Assembly: GCA_021780105.1 (NCBI GenBank)
Contig: JAJXZJ010000022.1
Span: forward strand, 57,213 to 121,212
Direction: 5' to 3'
DNA from: a bacterium
GTDB taxonomy: Bacteria > Verrucomicrobiota > Verrucomicrobiia > Limisphaerales > J093
DNA: 64,000 bases
Both the position numbers and the translations under genes were made by a program. The notes beneath the pieces are model-generated. The model was not told the origin of the DNA, did not search any database, and saw only the letters and a list, made by a program, of their open reading frames with translations. Shown piece after piece: positions 35,186 to 44,506 of the stretch (the first letter of the stretch is position 1; every line of letters starts with the position of its first letter).

Positions 35186-36787
35186 ATGCTCAATTTCAAT
35201 TGGTCCCGCCGCAGGAGCGCGCTTGCACTGGCGGTGTTGCTGGCCGCCACGTCGCGGGCGGAGGTCATCGAGACGGACGTGTGCGTTTTCGGCGCCACCT
35301 CGGCCGGCGTGACCGCGGCGGTGCAGGCGGCGCGCATGGGCCGCAGCGTGACGCTGGTGGAACCGGGCTGGCACCTCGGCGGCATGACCTCGGGCGGCCT
35401 GGGCGAGACCGACATTGGCAACAAGGGCGCGATCGGCGGACTGGCGCGCGAATTCTACCGACGGGTTGGCCGGCATTACGGCAAGGACGAGGCGTGGACG
35501 TTCGAGCCGCACGTGGCCGAGGACGTTTACTTCGCCTGGATCAACAAGGCCAAGGTGCCGGTTTATTTTGATCAACACCTGGAGCGCGTGGCCAGGGACG
35601 GGGCGAGCATTTCGGAAATCGCGATGGCCGGCGGCAAGATCTTCCGGGCGCGGGCATTCATTGACGCCAGCTACGAAGGCGACCTGATGGCGCAGGCCGG
35701 CGTGTCGTTCATGGTCGGCCGCGAGGCCAACGCGCGCTACGGCGAGACGCTGGACGGCATCCGCGCCCAGACGCCGAAGCATCAATTCCTCGTGCCGGTG
35801 GACCCGTTCGTGAAACCCGGCGACCCGGCGAGCGGACTGCTGCCGTTCATCCAAAACATTGACCCCGGCGTGCCGGGCGCCGGCGACCGCTCCGTGCAGG
35901 CCTGCAATTTCCGGCTCTGCCTGACGCGCGACCCGGCCAACCAGCGGCCGATCGAGCCGCCGCCGAACTACGATCCGGCCCGCTACGAATTGCTGGCGCG
36001 CTATTGCGAAGCGCTCGTCGCGAGCGGGCGCAAACCGGTGCTGGGCGATTTCATGCACATCCAGCCGATGCCTGGCGGCAAGACGGACATCAACAACAAC
36101 GGCGGATTTTCGACCGACTTCATCGGCGCGAGCGCGGACTATCCCACGGCGGACGCCGCCACCCGCGCCCGCATCTGGCGCGAGCACGAGGATTACACCC
36201 GCGGCCTGCTGCACTTCCTCGCCACCAGCCCGCGCGTGCCGGAAAACGTCCGTCGCGAAATGCAGGCGTGGGGGCTGACGCGTGACGAGTTTCGCGACAC
36301 CGGCGGCTGGCCGCACCAGCTCTACATCCGCGAGGCGCGCCGGATGATTTCCAGTTACGTGATGACCGAACGCAACTGCCGCGAATCGCTCGCGCTGCCC
36401 GACGCCATCGCGCTGGCGGCTTACACGATGGACTCGCACAACTGCCGGCGGCTCGTCCGCAACGGCCACGTGGAAAACGAAGGCGACGTGCAGGTCGGCG
36501 GTTTCCCGCCGTATCCGATCGCCTACCGCGCCATCGTCCCGAAAGCCGCCGAATGCGACAACCTGCTGGTGCCGGTCTGTCTTTCGGCGTCGCACATCGC
36601 CTACGGCTCGATCCGCATGGAACCGGTGTTCATGGTGCTCGGCCAGTCGGCGGCGACGGCGGCGGTGCTGGCCCTGGATGCGAACGTGCCCGTGCAGAAG
36701 GTGAACATGCCGCGGCTGCAGGCGCGGTTGCGCGATGACGGACAAATCCTGGCGTGGAAACCGGCTTCAGCCGGCGGCGGGCACTGA
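35186..36787 (+). CDS. Secreted FAD-dependent oxidoreductase
   Basis: 533 residues from ATG 35186, with signal peptide (SALALAVLLAATSRAE). The dinucleotide-binding Rossmann motif comes right after: CVFGATSAGVTAAVQAARMG then VTLVEPGWHLGGMTSGGLGETD, matching the FAD_oxidored family (PF12831). The C-terminal VPVCLSASHIAYGSIRMEPVF segment is also typical. Substrate unknown; the family is frequent in polysaccharide loci. The large GH2 fusion follows after 110 bp in the same direction, suggesting one operon. An upstream ATG (35048) would place 46 extra residues before the signal peptide. Confidence 0.85.
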   Translation: MLNFNWSRRRSALALAVLLAATSRAEVIETDVCVFGATSAGVTAAVQAARMGRSVTLVEPGWHLGGMTSGGLGETDIGNKGAIGGLAREFYRRVGRHYGKDEAWTFEPHVAEDVYFAWINKAKVPVYFDQHLERVARDGASISEIAMAGGKIFRARAFIDASYEGDLMAQAGVSFMVGREANARYGETLDGIRAQTPKHQFLVPVDPFVKPGDPASGLLPFIQNIDPGVPGAGDRSVQACNFRLCLTRDPANQRPIEPPPNYDPARYELLARYCEALVASGRKPVLGDFMHIQPMPGGKTDINNNGGFSTDFIGASADYPTADAATRARIWREHEDYTRGLLHFLATSPRVPENVRREMQAWGLTRDEFRDTGGWPHQLYIREARRMISSYVMTERNCRESLALPDAIALAAYTMDSHNCRRLVRNGHVENEGDVQVGGFPPYPIAYRAIVPKAAECDNLLVPVCLSASHIAYGSIRMEPVFMVLGQSAATAAVLALDANVPVQKVNMPRLQARLRDDGQILAWKPASAGGGH

Positions 36788-36897
36788 CGGAGAATTTCCA
36801 CCGCGCGCAAGTCCGGCCCGCGCCGGTGAAGATTGTTGCGTTTGCGCAGAAGACGTGCTGGACAATTCATCCGCAAAACGGCAAAAAAAGGTTGCTT

Positions 36898-39800
36898 ATG
36901 CTGCTTTATCCAAAGTGCTCCCCCATCGCATCCGTTGCTCTGGCCTTGTTCCTCGTCGGCGTCGGGCTGACGTTGTCGCCGGCCGCCCGCGCCTGGCAGC
37001 CGGCGCCGGGTCCGCTCATGACCCGCTGGGCCAAAGACGTGTCGCCGGAAAAGGTCCACCCCGAATACCCGCGGCCGCAAATGGTCCGGGAGGATTGGCT
37101 GAACCTGAACGGCCTGTGGGACTACGCCATCGTGGAAAAGGACGCCGCCCAGCCCGCGCAATGGGACGGCCAGATCCTCGTGCCGTTCCCGGTTGAATCC
37201 GCGCTTTCCGGCGTGAAGAAGCCGGTCAACGAGAAGCAGCGGCTCTGGTATCACCGCACGTTCAAGGTGCCGGGCGGTTGGCAGGGCAAGCGCGTGCTGC
37301 TGCACTTCGGCGCGGTGGATTGGGAGGCCACGGTCACCGTCAATGGCAAGGAACTCGGCACGCATCGCGGCGGCTACGACGGCTTCGGTTTCGACATCAC
37401 CGACGCGCTCAAGCCCGGCGGCGACCAGACGATTGTTGTGGCGGTCTGGGATCCGACGGACACCGCGGCTCAACCGCACGGCAAGCAGGTGTTGCATCCG
37501 GGCGGCATCATGTACACCGCCACCACCGGCATCTGGCAGACACCGTGGCTGGAGCCGGTGTCGCCGACGTGGATTGATCCGCTGAAGATTACGCCCGACG
37601 TGGACAACAGCCAGGTGAAGGTCACGGCGCTCGTAAACGGTGCGGTGGACAACGTGGAAATCGAAGCGGTCGCGCTGGATGGCGCCAAAGTGGTCGCGAA
37701 GGCCAGCGGCACCTGGGAACCACCGCTGACGCTAGCGATTCCCCAGCCCAAGCTCTGGTCGCCGGATCATCCGTTTCTCTACAACCTCCAGGTGACCGTG
37801 AAGCGAAACGGCAAAGTCGTTGACCGCGTCGAATCCTATTTCGGCATGAGAAAAATCGCGCTCGGCAAGGACGCCCACGGGGTCACCCGCCTCATGCTGA
37901 ACAACCAACCGCTGTTTGAGTTTGGCCCGCTTGACCAGGGCTTCTGGCCGGATGGCATTTACACCGCGCCGACCGACGAGGCGCTGCGCTATGACATCGA
38001 AATGACGCGCAAGCTTGGTTTCAACCTGGCCCGCAAGCACGTGAAGGTCGAACCGGAGCGCTGGTATTACTGGGCGGACAAACTCGGCCTGCTCGTGTGG
38101 CAGGACATGCCCAGCGGCGGCGTCGGCGACTCGCGCACGGACAAGGTCCGGCCCGGCCACGAGGACGCGGCCAAACAGTTTGAAACCGAGTTGAAGGCGT
38201 TGGTTGACGGCCGTGGCAACCACCCGTGCATCGTCATGTGGGTGCCGTTCAACGAGGGTTGGGGCCAATACGACACGCCCCGCATCGTGGACTTCGTGAA
38301 GCAGCTCGATCCAACCCGGCTCGTCAACAACGCCTCCGGCTGGACCGACCGCCATGCCGGCGACGTGAGTGACATGCACAATTACCCCGGACCCGGCGTG
38401 CCCAAACTGGAAGACAAGCGCGCCGCAGTGCTCGGCGAGTTCGGCGGCCTCGGCATGCCCGTCAAGGGCCACACCTGGCAGGCCGAGAAAAACTGGGGTT
38501 ACGTCAGCTTCAAATCGTCCTCCGAACTGACCGACGCCTACGTCGGCCTCATCCAGAAACTGCGTCCGCTCATTTACGATCGCGGCCTGTGCGCGGCGGT
38601 TTACACGCAGACGACGGATTGCGAGGTCGAGGTGAACGGTCTGATGACCTACGACCGCGCCATGGTAAAGGCCGACGAAGCGACCATCACGGCGGCGAAC
38701 AAATCGGTCTATTCCCCGCCGGCGCCGCGTCACGCGGAGGGCAACAAGCTCGTCCCACCGGCGGCGCCGCTGGTCGCGTGCGATCCGTATTTCAGCATCT
38801 GGTCGCCGGCGGACAAGTTGACCGACGCGGACACCGTTCACTGGACCGGCAAGCCGCACCGGCTGACGAGTCTGGTGCGGATTGACGGCAAGCCATTCCG
38901 CGTGATGGGCACGACTCCCGCCACCGTGCCGGCGCTGCCGCAGACCGATCTCGAAGTGACGCCCACGCGCACGATCTACACCTTCGCGGGCGCCGGCGTG
39001 AAAGTGACGCTGACCTTCATGACGCCCGCGCTGCCGGACGATTTGATGATTTACTCGCGGCCGGTGACGTATGTGACGTGGGACGCCCAAACCACGGACG
39101 GCAAGACGCACAAGGTCGAAAGCTATTTCGACGCCTCCGCGGAACTCACCGTCAACACCGGGCAGCAGGAGGTCGTGCATTCGCAAAAACAGATTGGCGA
39201 TCTGGAGGCGTTACAGATCGGCTCGAAGGATCAGCCCGTGCTGGCGAAAAAGGGCGACGACCTGCGCATTGATTGGGGACATCTTTACGTGGCGGCGCCC
39301 AAATCCGCGGGCGCGGTGAATCTGACCGTGCCTCGCGACGCCTTGATCCCTGGTTTCATCCAGTCTGGCGCGGGCGGGCCGATTGACGTCCTCACGCCGA
39401 ACGAGGCGCACGCAGACACGTTGGTCGCCTCGTTCATGTTCAACTTCGGGTCCGTTTCCGCTCAACCGACCTCGCGCTGGTTGATGCTGGCCTACGACGA
39501 CGAATATTCGATCCAGTATTTCAAGCACAACCTACGGCCCTACTGGCGGCGCAACGGCGATGATGCCGCGGCGTTGTTGACCAAATCCGCCGCGGAATAC
39601 ACGTCGCTCAAGCAGCGCTGCGAACAGTTCGACGCCGAGCTGATGGCTGATCTCACCAAGGCCGGCGGCGAGAAATACGCCAGGCTCTGCGCGCTGGCTT
39701 ACCGGCAGTGCGTCGCCGCCAACAAGGTCGTCGCCGACGACAACGGCGCGCCGCTGATGTTCCCGAAGGAGAATTTCTCGAATGGCTGCATCGGCACGAT

Positions 39801-41247
39801 GGACGTGATTTACCCGATGGCGCCGCAGTTCCTGCTGTTCAGCCCGTCGCTGACGAAGGCGATGCTGGTGCCGATCCTCGACTACGCCGCGTCGCCGCGC
39901 TGGCGCTGGCCGTTCGCGCCGCACGACCTGGGCACTTATCCGCTGGCCAACGGGCAGGTCTATGGCGGCGGCGAACGCACCGAGGAAAACCAGATGCCAG
40001 TCGAGGAAACCGGCAACGTGCTCATCCTGCTCGCGGCGCTGGCGCAGGCCGAGGGCAACGCCGACTTCAGCGCGAAGTATTGGCCGGTGCTGGAAAAGTG
40101 GGCGGATTACCTGAAGGCGAAGGGCTTTGACCCGGAGAACCAGCTCTGCACGGACGACTTTGCCGGCCACCTCGCGCACAACGTGAATCTGAGCGCAAAG
40201 GCGATTTACGGGCTGGCGTCGTTCTCACGGCTCTGCGAACTGCGCGGCGACCAGGCCAAGGCGACCGAGTATGGCGACCTGGCGAAGGACTTCGCCGGTC
40301 GCTGGGCGCAGGAAGCCGACGACGGCGGCCACTCCAAACTCGCGTTCGACAAGCCCGGCACCTGGAGCCAGAAATACAATGCCGTCTGGGGCCGCATCCT
40401 CGGGTTCGGCCCGGACCCGAGTTTCTGGCGCAGCGAAATGGATTTCTACAAGAGCCATCTCAACCAATACGGCCTGCCGCTCGACAGCCGGAAGGATTAC
40501 ACCAAGCTCGACTGGACGCTGTGGACGGCGACGCTCACGCAGGACCGCGCGGATTTTGACGCGCTGGTGGACCCGGTCTTCCGCTTCCTGAACGAGACGC
40601 CGGACCGCGTGCCGATGACGGACTGGTATGACACGAAGACCGGCCGGCACGTCGGCTTCCAGGCGCGGTCGGTGGTCGGCGGCGTCTTCCTGCAAATGCT
40701 CTACGACCGCGAGGGGTGGAAGAAGTGGGCCGGCCGCGACGCGACGAAGGCCGCCAACTGGGCGCCCCTGCCCACGCCGCCGGTGGTGCGGGTGATCGTG
40801 CCCACGGCGCGCGAAGCCGCCAACATCCAGTGGCGTTACACCACCACGCGGCCGGCCGAGGGCTGGTTCAAGCCCGACTTCGACGACCGCGGCTGGCAGC
40901 AGGGCGTTGCCGGTTTTGGGACGCAAGGCACGCCTGGCGCGGTGGTGCGGACCATCTGGAACTCGGGCGACATCTGGCTGCGGCGCGCGTTCACCCTGCC
41001 GGACGAAGCGGCGAAGGATTACATGCTGGTGATGCACCACGACGAGGATGCGGAGGTTTTTCTCAATGGCGTGCCCGCCGCCACCGCCGGCGGCTACATC
41101 AGCGATTACGAGGAGTTCCCGCTCACGGCCGCAGCCAAGGAGACGTTGAAGCCCGGCCGGAACTGGATGGCCATCCACTGCCACCAGACCAGCGGCGGAC
41201 AATACATTGACGCGGGATTGAGCAGCCTGGTGAACGCGCCCCGGTAG
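36898..41247 (+). CDS. Fusion of a GH2 glycoside hydrolase and a glutaminase-A-like (DUF5127/DUF4965/DUF1793) protein
   Basis: 1449 residues from ATG 36898, with AAAGG about six bases upstream and a signal peptide (VALALFLVGVGLTLSPAARA). Residues 55-240 are the GH2 sugar-binding domain (DWLNLNGLWDYAI), 240-340 the Ig-like domain and 340-600 the TIM barrel. The predicted acid/base is Glu453 (PFNEGWGQYDTPR), the predicted nucleophile Glu514 (VLGEFGGLG). From residue 622 (PLVACDPYFSIWSPADKLTD) the protein matches the glutaminase A family through about 1280: GKPHRLTSLVRIDG, YDDEYSIQYFKHNLRPYW, then the six-hairpin part ETGNVLILLAALAQAEGN and DDFAGHLAHNVNLSAKA. A C-terminal beta-sandwich (1300-1449) ends IHCHQTSGGQYIDAGL. 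Each half is about the size of a stand-alone family member, so it is likely bifunctional. It ends with TAG. Confidence 0.85.
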   Translation: MLLYPKCSPIASVALALFLVGVGLTLSPAARAWQPAPGPLMTRWAKDVSPEKVHPEYPRPQMVREDWLNLNGLWDYAIVEKDAAQPAQWDGQILVPFPVESALSGVKKPVNEKQRLWYHRTFKVPGGWQGKRVLLHFGAVDWEATVTVNGKELGTHRGGYDGFGFDITDALKPGGDQTIVVAVWDPTDTAAQPHGKQVLHPGGIMYTATTGIWQTPWLEPVSPTWIDPLKITPDVDNSQVKVTALVNGAVDNVEIEAVALDGAKVVAKASGTWEPPLTLAIPQPKLWSPDHPFLYNLQVTVKRNGKVVDRVESYFGMRKIALGKDAHGVTRLMLNNQPLFEFGPLDQGFWPDGIYTAPTDEALRYDIEMTRKLGFNLARKHVKVEPERWYYWADKLGLLVWQDMPSGGVGDSRTDKVRPGHEDAAKQFETELKALVDGRGNHPCIVMWVPFNEGWGQYDTPRIVDFVKQLDPTRLVNNASGWTDRHAGDVSDMHNYPGPGVPKLEDKRAAVLGEFGGLGMPVKGHTWQAEKNWGYVSFKSSSELTDAYVGLIQKLRPLIYDRGLCAAVYTQTTDCEVEVNGLMTYDRAMVKADEATITAANKSVYSPPAPRHAEGNKLVPPAAPLVACDPYFSIWSPADKLTDADTVHWTGKPHRLTSLVRIDGKPFRVMGTTPATVPALPQTDLEVTPTRTIYTFAGAGVKVTLTFMTPALPDDLMIYSRPVTYVTWDAQTTDGKTHKVESYFDASAELTVNTGQQEVVHSQKQIGDLEALQIGSKDQPVLAKKGDDLRIDWGHLYVAAPKSAGAVNLTVPRDALIPGFIQSGAGGPIDVLTPNEAHADTLVASFMFNFGSVSAQPTSRWLMLAYDDEYSIQYFKHNLRPYWRRNGDDAAALLTKSAAEYTSLKQRCEQFDAELMADLTKAGGEKYARLCALAYRQCVAANKVVADDNGAPLMFPKENFSNGCIGTMDVIYPMAPQFLLFSPSLTKAMLVPILDYAASPRWRWPFAPHDLGTYPLANGQVYGGGERTEENQMPVEETGNVLILLAALAQAEGNADFSAKYWPVLEKWADYLKAKGFDPENQLCTDDFAGHLAHNVNLSAKAIYGLASFSRLCELRGDQAKATEYGDLAKDFAGRWAQEADDGGHSKLAFDKPGTWSQKYNAVWGRILGFGPDPSFWRSEMDFYKSHLNQYGLPLDSRKDYTKLDWTLWTATLTQDRADFDALVDPVFRFLNETPDRVPMTDWYDTKTGRHVGFQARSVVGGVFLQMLYDREGWKKWAGRDATKAANWAPLPTPPVVRVIVPTAREAANIQWRYTTTRPAEGWFKPDFDDRGWQQGVAGFGTQGTPGAVVRTIWNSGDIWLRRAFTLPDEAAKDYMLVMHHDEDAEVFLNGVPAATAGGYISDYEEFPLTAAAKETLKPGRNWMAIHCHQTSGGQYIDAGLSSLVNAPR

Positions 41248-41277
41248 CCTGACGTTCGCGGCTTTGGCGGGCGCGGT

Positions 41278-41841
41278 TCAGGGCTGCACGACCCGGTACA
41301 GGCGGAGCCGGAAAAGACTGGCGTTGGTGTCGGAGAAAAGGAAGACGTTCGTTGCGGGAACGTTGGTTTCCAAGGACACCCAGTTCGCGGCGCCGCCCAG
41401 GTTGGTGGCCGCCTGAACGATGTTGGTCTGGCTCGGCGCGCTCAGAACCCGGAAAACGAAATCGCCGTTGGTCCACATGGCGTTGGTCAGGATGGCCGGT
41501 GACGGCGGGAGACCCACCACGCGGACCACGCCCGTCATGCCGAACGAGGCGTGAAACAGGCATTCGTAGGGAAAAACCCCGGTCGCGGTGAAGGTGTCGG
41601 TGCAGGCATTCACCGCAGACGGTCCGCACAAGGTGTCGCCAGCCATGCCGGTCACCGTGTGCGTGCCGCCGGCGTTGGTCCAAATGACCGTGTCTCCCGC
41701 GTGTATGGTGAGGTCACTGGGGCGAAAGAAGAAATTCCCGAAGGCGACGTAATTGGTGGCGGCGAAGGTTGTGACCGGCCAGGCCAGCCCCAGGATCGCG
41801 GTGACGGCAACGACCGGACGGGCTTTTTTCAAAAGTTTCAT
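41278..41841 (-). CDS. Secreted cupredoxin (plastocyanin/azurin-like)
   Basis: 187 residues with a signal peptide (VVAVTAILGLAWPVTTFA). Type 1 copper ligands can be read: His in GGTHTVTG, then Cys, His and Met in FPYECLFHASFGMTGVVRV. The start FRPSDLTIHAGDTVIWTNAG is typical of the family. About 80 further residues (SQTNIVQAATN...FRLRLYRVVQP) form the secreted-protein module seen in other genes here. It probably acts as a periplasmic or extracellular electron carrier. Confidence 0.85.
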   Translation of the reverse strand: MKLLKKARPVVAVTAILGLAWPVTTFAATNYVAFGNFFFRPSDLTIHAGDTVIWTNAGGTHTVTGMAGDTLCGPSAVNACTDTFTATGVFPYECLFHASFGMTGVVRVVGLPPSPAILTNAMWTNGDFVFRVLSAPSQTNIVQAATNLGGAANWVSLETNVPATNVFLFSDTNASLFRLRLYRVVQP

Positions 41842-41950
41842 ACATTCCTGCCATTAGGGTTAATGACCGATATTGTCCACCGGGAACGGCCTCCCGTCAA
41901 ATACAAGGAATGATTGCAGCCCCCGCGCAGCAGGGCGGATGGAATTCCAC

Positions 41951-44407
41951 TCAGCGGGAAAGGCTTGCGGCGCCGGCGCGCGGGCGCGGTTCCCTGGTCA
42001 ACCAGACTTCGGACACCTGGCAGCCGCGGCCGTTGCCACCCAGGCCCGGCTCGCCAAACCAGCTCAGGTTCAGCCCGCCCGTTGCCGTCGCCGCCGGCGG
42101 CAACGCGAATTCCACCGGCCGGAACGGAGCTGGTTTGGCGATAAGCGGATGGATTTCGATGCTGTCGTTGGCGATCAGGCGTATCTTCTTTTCCGGCGCG
42201 TCGCCGGCGTAAACCACCCGGACCCGGTAGCGCGCGTGCGGGTCAAGACCGGTGTAGCGCAGCCGGAGTGGCGTCTCGTAAAGCGTCTCGGCGTGGTCCA
42301 TCCATGACATGCGGCGGGTGACGGTGGGCCGCTCCTCCGGCTCGTCCACCACCAAATCCTCCTCGAAGTCCACGCGGGCCGATGCGTAACAGCCGGGATC
42401 CGTGACGAAGCCCGGTCCGCGGACCAGGTGCGGCTGCCGGGCGACGTTGCCGAGGTCGTCGTAAAATCCACCGGGGCCGGGATTGGTCCACTGCACGATT
42501 TCGTCCACGGCCTCGAGGCGCTGGGCTTCGGTCTTCAACCGGCGGATGGCAGCGAAGCGTTCCTTGAGCCAGGCACGGTCGTTGAGCGGGTAATCCAGCG
42601 TGTCAAGGCTCGCGCCGCGGTCCACGGCGATGGCCTGGTATTTTTCAACGCTCAACTGCATGCCGATGCTTTGGAACAGCGCCTCGCCCAGCTCGAAAAT
42701 CCGCGTCCGCCGGTCGGCGGCGACCGGCTCCGTAACCGCGCGATCAAGGGTGTGTTCGGCGGCTGCCATCGCCACCAGGCTGCCGTCGGCCGGGGCGCGG
42801 CGGAGTTGCTCCATCGCCCGGTTTTCGAGGTCGGTTTCGTAAATCAACCGGCGACGCACGTAGGCGTCGTAGTAGGCGCGGAAAAGCGCCTGTTGAAAGC
42901 GCCAGTTCTTGAGGTCCGCTGGCGACGCGGTGTTTTCCATGGTTTGAAATTGCGCGAGCGTGGTTTCGACATTTTCGTTCGCCAGCAGCGGCCCGCGCCA
43001 ATCCCGCTCCAACGCCAGCAGTCCCTGCGCAAAGGGATCCGCGTAGCGGTCGCCGATGAAGTAGCGGCTGTAGTCGCGCAGAATGTCGGTGACGCTTGCG
43101 TCGGGATTCCAACCGAGCGCGCTCCAGACGCATTTGTTCACGTCGTCGTTGCAGCCTTCAGAGTAGGTGATGAAGCCGACGGTGCCCGGCTGCGTCGCGT
43201 GGAAGATGGCCGCCTCGTCCACGGGGCGCGGGTTGATGCACTCGCGCGCCTCGGTGAGCGCGAAGGCCGTGTCCCAATCCGCCGGCGGATACTGGCACTG
43301 GCGGGAGTGCGTGATGTCCGGATAGTGGCGGATCGGATACGGCCGCGGCACCAGCTCGCGCAGCCGCGCCAGGCTGATGCGCACCTGCGGACCGAACACC
43401 ACGCCGCTGAGCCAGGCCGGGCGCTCGCGGTGCAGAATGTCGAGGAATTCGTCCAGCCAGGCCTGGTTGAAACTTTGCGGCGAAACCCACATCTGCGCCT
43501 TGGGATGGTAGCGGTGGAGGTTCGCGGTCTGCTTTTCGAGCAGCGCCAGCAGGTATTTGGGTTCCGTATGACCGGGATCGCCGCCAGGCACGAACACGGC
43601 GTCCACGCGCGGCAGTCTTTGAAACACTTCGCCCCACTCGCGCAACGCGGACTCGACGGTCTGCGGGTTGGAATAATCCCGGTCCATCGCCGGATACCAG
43701 ATCCAAACATCGAGGCCGTACTCGTCAGCCAGGTGCGACATTCCGGTCATCATCTCCATCGGCGGACGCGGGAAATGCGGGCTGTCCGCGTCGTCATCCG
43801 AGCGCGGCGGGATCAGTTCGATCGCGTTGCAGCCGAAGACGGCGAGGTCGCGAAGGTATTGCTCCCACACCGGCAGGTCCCAGGCGTCGTAGGAATTGCA
43901 CTTGGGCCGGTAGCCGAGTTGATGGCCGCGCAACGGATATTTTGGCGCGGTCACGATGTCCACGTCGTCGTCGAGTGTCACGCGGCCGCGCGCCATGTGA
44001 AGTTCCCGCAGCAGCCGGCCGACGCCAAACAGCACGCCGCGCGCGTCGTTGCCAATCACAAAAGCCGCCGCGGCTCCCGGCTGCTGTTTGACGCAAAGCC
44101 GAAATCCTTCGGCGTTCGGCGCGCCCGCCACCAGACGCAAATCCGCCGCGAACGGTCCGGCAAATTGTTCAAGCTGCGACACGGAACCGACGGCGATGAC
44201 CGGGACATTGGTGCCGGGCCAGACGTTGGTTTCGGACCAACGAACATGCGTCCGTTTCTCCGCCTCCTCGACGAGCATCCGCACGGCCCGCTGCTCCGGA
44301 CCGGTGAGTCCCGCCGGCGCAAGCACGACGGCGCGGCGAAGATCGAGCGCGCGGGCGGGCATCGTCGCCACCAACGCAACCATCAGGCAGAGCAATTCAC
44401 GTCTCAT
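41951..44407 (-). CDS. Secreted glycoside hydrolase-like protein (GH20/GH67-type N-domain)
   Basis: 818 residues with a signal peptide (LLCLMVALVATMPARALD). Residues 25-150 form the alpha/beta N-domain shared with GH20/GH67/GH84 enzymes (VIAVGSVSQLEQFAG, AAAFVIGNDARGVLFGVGRL). A TIM-barrel-like part follows from PLRGHQLGYRPKCNSYDAWD to FITYSEGCNDDVNKCVWSAL, with many acidic and aromatic residues (GLDVWIWYPAMDRDY, AVFVPGGDPGHTEPKYLL). The C-terminal 150 residues are a beta-sandwich. I cannot assign the exact family; alpha-glucuronidase-like or hexosaminidase-like activity is possible. It is 99 bp from the GH2 gene, probably the same operon. Confidence 0.7.
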   Translation of the reverse strand: MRRELLCLMVALVATMPARALDLRRAVVLAPAGLTGPEQRAVRMLVEEAEKRTHVRWSETNVWPGTNVPVIAVGSVSQLEQFAGPFAADLRLVAGAPNAEGFRLCVKQQPGAAAAFVIGNDARGVLFGVGRLLRELHMARGRVTLDDDVDIVTAPKYPLRGHQLGYRPKCNSYDAWDLPVWEQYLRDLAVFGCNAIELIPPRSDDDADSPHFPRPPMEMMTGMSHLADEYGLDVWIWYPAMDRDYSNPQTVESALREWGEVFQRLPRVDAVFVPGGDPGHTEPKYLLALLEKQTANLHRYHPKAQMWVSPQSFNQAWLDEFLDILHRERPAWLSGVVFGPQVRISLARLRELVPRPYPIRHYPDITHSRQCQYPPADWDTAFALTEARECINPRPVDEAAIFHATQPGTVGFITYSEGCNDDVNKCVWSALGWNPDASVTDILRDYSRYFIGDRYADPFAQGLLALERDWRGPLLANENVETTLAQFQTMENTASPADLKNWRFQQALFRAYYDAYVRRRLIYETDLENRAMEQLRRAPADGSLVAMAAAEHTLDRAVTEPVAADRRTRIFELGEALFQSIGMQLSVEKYQAIAVDRGASLDTLDYPLNDRAWLKERFAAIRRLKTEAQRLEAVDEIVQWTNPGPGGFYDDLGNVARQPHLVRGPGFVTDPGCYASARVDFEEDLVVDEPEERPTVTRRMSWMDHAETLYETPLRLRYTGLDPHARYRVRVVYAGDAPEKKIRLIANDSIEIHPLIAKPAPFRPVEFALPPAATATGGLNLSWFGEPGLGGNGRGCQVSEVWLTREPRPRAGAASLSR

Positions 44408-44506
44408 GCGGGCTAATCCGGTGCTGGCGGGCGGAATATGGCCACACCGGCGCGGCGGGTCAACTGCGACCGTGGATTTTCCCGCATGCCCGGCGCCGGT
44501 GACCGA

